From Poecilobothrus nobilitatus (Eukaryota; Arthropoda; Insecta; Diptera; Dolichopodidae), in the NCBI GenBank assembly GCA_947095535.1, contig OX352774.1, positions 6,882,001 through 6,946,000 on the forward strand: a stretch of DNA of 64,000 bases, in the 5' to 3' direction. Position numbers and translations under genes: made by a program. Positions 60,060 to 64,000 of this stretch are shown here, piece after piece. The first letter of the stretch is position 1. Every line of letters starts with the position of its first letter. The notes beneath the pieces were generated by a model. The model did no database searches. It was given only the letters and a program-made list of their open reading frames with translations, and was not told where the DNA came from.

Positions 60060-61538
60060 ATCTATACGCCTTTTCCAGCATTTTTACAAAACCTCAAAAT
60101 TTTGCAATTCAAATTTAGAAAGCTAGAATTTTGTATCACAGAACTAAGTCATGTAGAATATCTTACCCAACTCAAGTATATATTTGAAAAAACTTCTACA
60201 ATTTTTCAACCATATATAAAATTAAATACATGAATAATAATTAAGCGTATATGTAATTCCTTATTTACTAATAATATTTTTCCTCCAAATGAATTTTAAT
60301 TTTTGTCCAAAAAATTAATTCTCATAAATTTAAAATAATCCTGCTACTAATCATCTTTTAAATTGTTCTCAACAATTTTTTAAATTATATTTAAAAAAAA
60401 AAAAACAAAAAAAAAAAATCAATTGAATTCTCAATTCTCGCTTTGCTCATGAATTTGGAATATAAAAGTTAAATAATTATGAGATATAATCACATCTAAA
60501 AAAGTAATCAAGAAAGCGTAAAAAATATAACGAACAAACAAAAGGCACGTTTCTTTTTTTTTTTCTAATTATATTCTTGGCTCTGGTGTCAACTAAAAAT
60601 GCCTTTAAAAACTGCTATAGAGAGGCAGAATAACTTTTATAATTTCTTTAATTGAATTTATTATTTATTTGGATGCTGAATTAAATTATGTAACAAAAGC
60701 CTATTATTTAGATCCATTTCACCACGGAAAAGGTTATGGACAAATTTTGGACAAAACTCTTAAGCAATTGTCTGTACAAATTTTTAAAATTTAGTGGCCA
60801 AATAAATTGTTGCCATTCAAAAAAAAAAAAACTGAAACTGTTGGGATTCGCATAACAAATAATTGAACTTGGAAAATCCAACGAAGGAATTAAAGCTATA
60901 ATAATATGGTAACGAATCGACACATTAGAAGTATTTTATGGTACATTAGAAGGTACATATTCTTTGGGGGTTTCAGAAAAAAATATTATTTTTCCAAAAA
61001 AGGCAAATAATTGAACTTGGAAAATCCGACAAAGAAATTAAACCTATATGATAGAGAACAGATACATTGGAAGTAAACATAGTCTTTAGGTTGATCCTGA
61101 AGGGAATCATAAAATTAATATTATATTTTTTAAAGTTTAAAAGTTTTTAACGAATCGTTCAAAATAAAACAAAAAAAAAATTATTTTAATATTGTTTGAG
61201 TCAATATATTCCAATTAAATGTTTTCATTGTTAAATAGAACTGCTGAGTTTCTTTTACGATAACTTTTAGTACCTAGTCTTTTGTATTTCTTTTTTTTTT
61301 TTCAAATTTTATTTTACAGTCAGTTCTTTTTATGTTTTTTTCTTCTTTTCAAAAATTAATTAAAAAATATGATATGAAAAAAAAAAAAAAACAACAAAAC
61401 GTTTTGTTTATTTTTTCAATTTTTGTTCTAAATCAAACGTTCCAAAAATACCCTTTTGTATTTGAAACAGAGTATTTTATATACTAATTTAATTCTCTTT
61501 TCGTTTAGTTTTATAACATTTTTATTGTTTTTTTTTTT
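60060..61538. other. AT-rich DNA with one 147 bp-spaced duplication
   Basis: No gene. The only structure is the direct duplication listed separately. Long A and T runs occur near 60394 and 61378. Confidence 0.5.
60857..61070 (+). repeat. Direct duplication, period about 147 bp
   Basis: CAAATAATTGAACTTGGAAA at about 60858 recurs at 61004, each followed by ATCC(A/G)AC(G/A)A(A)GGAATTAA-like and GAxxxGATACATTxGAAGTA-like sequence. The copies show clear divergence. Confidence 0.8.
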
Positions 61539-62405
61539 TATAACATTTCCAAAAAAAATGAAATTAGTTCACTCTGTCCGTCCGTCCGCCGGTCTCTCCC
61601 TCCCTCCGTCAGTCTGTCCATTCGTCTGTTTACAAAACTTCTACACCGTTAAAGATAGAGAAAAACAATTTTAACCATAGGTAGGTCGCATAAAAAAATT
61701 AATGTTGTACAACAACTTTTTCATACAGCCGCATCCATTATGGAGCTGCAACCCCTTCAACTTCGAAAATGCCCTATTTTTAAACACGTATATCTCATGG
61801 TCTACCTAACATTTTTTCAATCAAGCTTTGCGTAGTAGTTTTACAAATGCTAGAAGGCAGGAAATTTTCTTGTCTCTATAAAACAATATCAAAATTATGC
61901 AATATTATGTAATAATTACTATTTAAATTTACCGTTACGTAAAAATCAAATTTTGCATGATATTTCTTTTTTCATAACTCAGCACGCTTTGAGATAGGAA
62001 CTTGAAATTTTGAGACAAGAAAGAACTTTTAGAATTAGTATAAGTTTCCTCAGAAATTTGTTTTGTACAACCTTCGGTTTAGACCTATTAGGGCTCAAAA
62101 ATTGAAAATATGCTATTTTTAGACACCTGTAACTTAGGCACCTGTGCACATTTTTCTTCGGCAAGTTATAAAATTTAAAGCTCCTGTAATATAGTTTTAC
62201 GTGTATTAACGGTTTTTTTTAGTTATATCCGGTTTAGGGTTCCGGATTTACAGCCCCTCAAAATTGCAAAAAAAACCATATTTTCACATTTTTTTAATAA
62301 AAAATTTTCAAATTTTGGTGCAAGTCGCAATTCTAAACAGTGTATTATCTTTTGGAAATGTGCACTTTTAAAAACCGTTGGTTTACATTCTGCCTTGTTT
62401 ATTGT
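61539..62405 (-). mobile_element. Family A copy, single-unit form
   Basis: Reverse strand. 3' side: AACATTTCCAAAAAAAATGA, TTCACTCTGTCCGTCCGTCC then a degraded tract, CAAAACTTCTACACCGTTAA, TATGGAGCTGCAACCCC. One internal unit: AAATTTACCGTTACGTAAAA, TTTTGAGACAAGAAAGAACT, TATAAGTTTCCTCAGAAA. 5' side: CTTTTGGAAATGTGCACTTT and GGTTTACATTCTGCCTTGTT. With one unit it is the compact form. The two reverse frames of 61-63 codons are repeat sequence. Confidence 0.8.
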
Positions 62406-63640
62406 CCCTTTCACTCTTTCAGTCTTTACATTTTCCTTTTTTTTTTTTTTTCATCATATTATTTATCCCGTGATATTTAACAAGGACCGTAGGAAATAGC
62501 ATAACAGAATAGAATCATATGGAAAATACCTTCATAATAAATTCAAAAAAAAAATGGTAAAATCTAATTTTACCGAACTAGAAAAAGAAGAAAAAAAACT
62601 AAAATAACGGAACATTTTTTTTTTCAATTACAAGGGATTGCATTGTATACAGTGCCATTACAGTAGAAAAAAAAAGTGCAATACGTACGAGAGACCAGTT
62701 GGTACAGATAAAAGCAAAACAAAAAAAGAAATGTTTCCGTTGTAAACAAAAAACAGGAAATTTTTTTTTTTCTTGTTCACATTATTTAATACCTTACGTG
62801 TTTTATTTTCGCAAAAATCAAGAAAAAAAGAAATAAAATAGCAAAAATTTAAAAACGGAAAACATAGGAAGGACAACGTTTAAGTTTCGCTTCTCTATAT
62901 ATCGCGAGTCAATAATTTTTAATTTTGTTTTTTTTTTTTTTTTTTCAATTTTTTAAAGTACAAGTTGTAACTGTTACAGTTTCTTTACTTTTTCTGAAGT
63001 ATTTAAGATTATTATTAAAGATTATTGTCGTTATGTGACTATATGGTGACTAATTATTTGCATAATACATGCATATTAGCTTAGAACTTCATTTATTTAA
63101 TAAGAGTCAAAAATAAACAGAAAAATTTAAAAAATATTAAAAATAGCTAATTAACTTTTCAATTTGCTAAGAATGCTTTTGCCGGATTTGGTTTAATTAT
63201 ACATACTTTCATTTTCATGGTAGATATCAAATTTTTCAGAAAACTAAACTTTAGTTTACATTTTTACTACACATATCCAAATAAATATCTCTGAACTGCA
63301 ATATATGATACAACACACTTAAGAGAAAATGGGAATAAAAAAAAAATTTAGATTTATGATTATTGTTTGCGAAATGACACAAAAAAACATTTTTTTTTTT
63401 ATTTTTTAATTTTAATTTTGTTTTTTTTTTTTTTTTTTGTTTGTAAAATTGCGTTCAAATACAAAATGTATACTTCTTTTCAAATGTTTGTGTTGTTGAT
63501 ACTTTAATTTGTTTAGTTTTATTTTGTATTGTGTCATATTTTTACCATTTTTATTGATTTTAATTTACTTGGAATAGATGTTTATTTATTTATGAAATAA
63601 TATTATCTGGTGCTGTGACAGAACGTCCGAGGAAATAAAC
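62406..63640. other. AT-rich DNA, poly-T and poly-A rich
   Basis: Many T runs of 12-18 (about 62438, 62929, 63422). A 72-codon reverse frame at 62658-62876 is low-complexity. No gene or family recognised. Confidence 0.5.
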
Positions 63641-63645
63641 TTTAA

Positions 63646-63723
63646 TTCCAAAACTTTTGGAATTAACACCCGTGGGCTTTAAATCCTTTTCAAAAAAGAA
63701 TTAAAACCCACGGGTAATTCCAT
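63646..63723. repeat. Imperfect hairpin with a nested palindrome
   Basis: GGAATTAACACCCGTGGGCT pairs with the complement of AAAACCCACGGGTAATTCC: a stem of about 25-30 bp with a 3-base bulge and a short A-rich loop. The left base of the stem overlaps a second palindrome, TTCCAAAACTTTTGGAA. Confidence 0.8.
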
Positions 63724-64000
63724 TAGGTCAAAACTTGTATATGCATATATCTAAATATTCTGTATAAGGCGTATAATCCTGATTTTGAATTCAATTCTAA
63801 AATCTCTCTCAATATCCCTAACAATAGGAGTATTACTTATATACATATTTTGGAAAAAGCAGATAACCATGACTTTGCCACCAACTATAAAATCCCACCC
63901 AATTCAGAATCTCGCACTTATACATATTAGTAAATATTCTGCAAAAAGCTGATACCCCAATTTTTATCCAAAACTACAAAATCTCTCCAAATTCGTTTGC
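63724..64000 (+). repeat. Family F tandem array, cut by window edge
   Basis: Unit starts near 63777, 63869 and 63960 (about 92 bp apart): CTGATTTTGAATTCAATTC, TAAAATCTCTC, CATATTTTGGAAAAAGCAGA; then ACTTTGCCACCAACTATAAA and CAATTCAGAATCTCGCAC. It is clearly the same unit as at 20.5 kb and probably continues to the right. Confidence 0.72.

Overview
This 64 kb window looks like repeat-rich, non-coding nuclear DNA from an insect. It is very A+T-rich, full of poly-A/T runs and short AT microsatellites, and no reading frame exceeds about 110 codons. Nearly all the frames are chance ORFs or lie inside repeats. The one recognisable protein remnant is the N-terminal piece of a PIF/Harbinger transposase. 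A fly (Diptera) is my best guess. I base this on remembered resemblance of the elements with TATACCC...GGGTATA ends and a GTCCGTCCGTC / CGATAACTCAAAAA core to repeats common in fly genomes. That is not proof, and the order is not established. I found no host gene, exon, true tRNA, rRNA, CRISPR array or prokaryote-type operon, so the window is intergenic or lies inside a very long intron.

The structure comes from a few dispersed families, named here for convenience. Family A is the most frequent, with about a dozen copies. It has short inverted ends (about AGCGCACATTTCCAAAA), an ACGG microsatellite near one end and internal tandem units of about 460-480 bp. The best copies are at 5.05-6.34 kb and 51.0-52.8 kb. 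SINE-1 is a tRNA-headed element of about 170 bp with nine recognisable copies. SINE-2 is a longer tRNA-headed element, best seen at 50.3-50.8 and 53.98-54.87 kb, with an expanded AAT microsatellite and triplicated body in the second copy. Family D/E has TATACCC-type inverted ends (26.6-27.5, 30.5-31.8 and 45.3-46.2 kb), and each copy shares a 5' core. Family F is a 92-95 bp tandem repeat at 20.5 and 63.7 kb, with single-unit relatives at 33.6 and 46.4 kb.

Layout: 0-6.3 kb holds three family A copies and one SINE-1. 7-8.6 kb holds a tRNA-headed fragment and the cleanest SINE-1. 9.8-11.5 kb is a family A copy split by a decayed PIF/Harbinger element. 11.5-20.5 kb is mostly unremarkable AT-rich DNA with one SINE-1 and one old family A copy. 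20.5-21.5 kb has an F array and SINE-2 pieces. 21.5-26.6 kb is empty. 26.6-31.9 kb carries two D/E elements. 32-38 kb is nearly empty. 38.2-40.8 kb is dense with repeats and includes a complex inverted/direct duplication that looks like a replication template switch. 45-47.5 kb holds another D/E element and a family A copy. 50.3-55.7 kb is a SINE-2 and family A cluster. 58-62.4 kb has two reverse-strand family A copies and a SINE-1. The window ends in a hairpin and an F array.

There is no genetic system to describe as genes working together. The interest lies in nesting, template switching and internal tandem growth of non-autonomous elements. All boundaries were drawn by eye and are usually good to about 10-30 bp for clear copies and worse for old ones.
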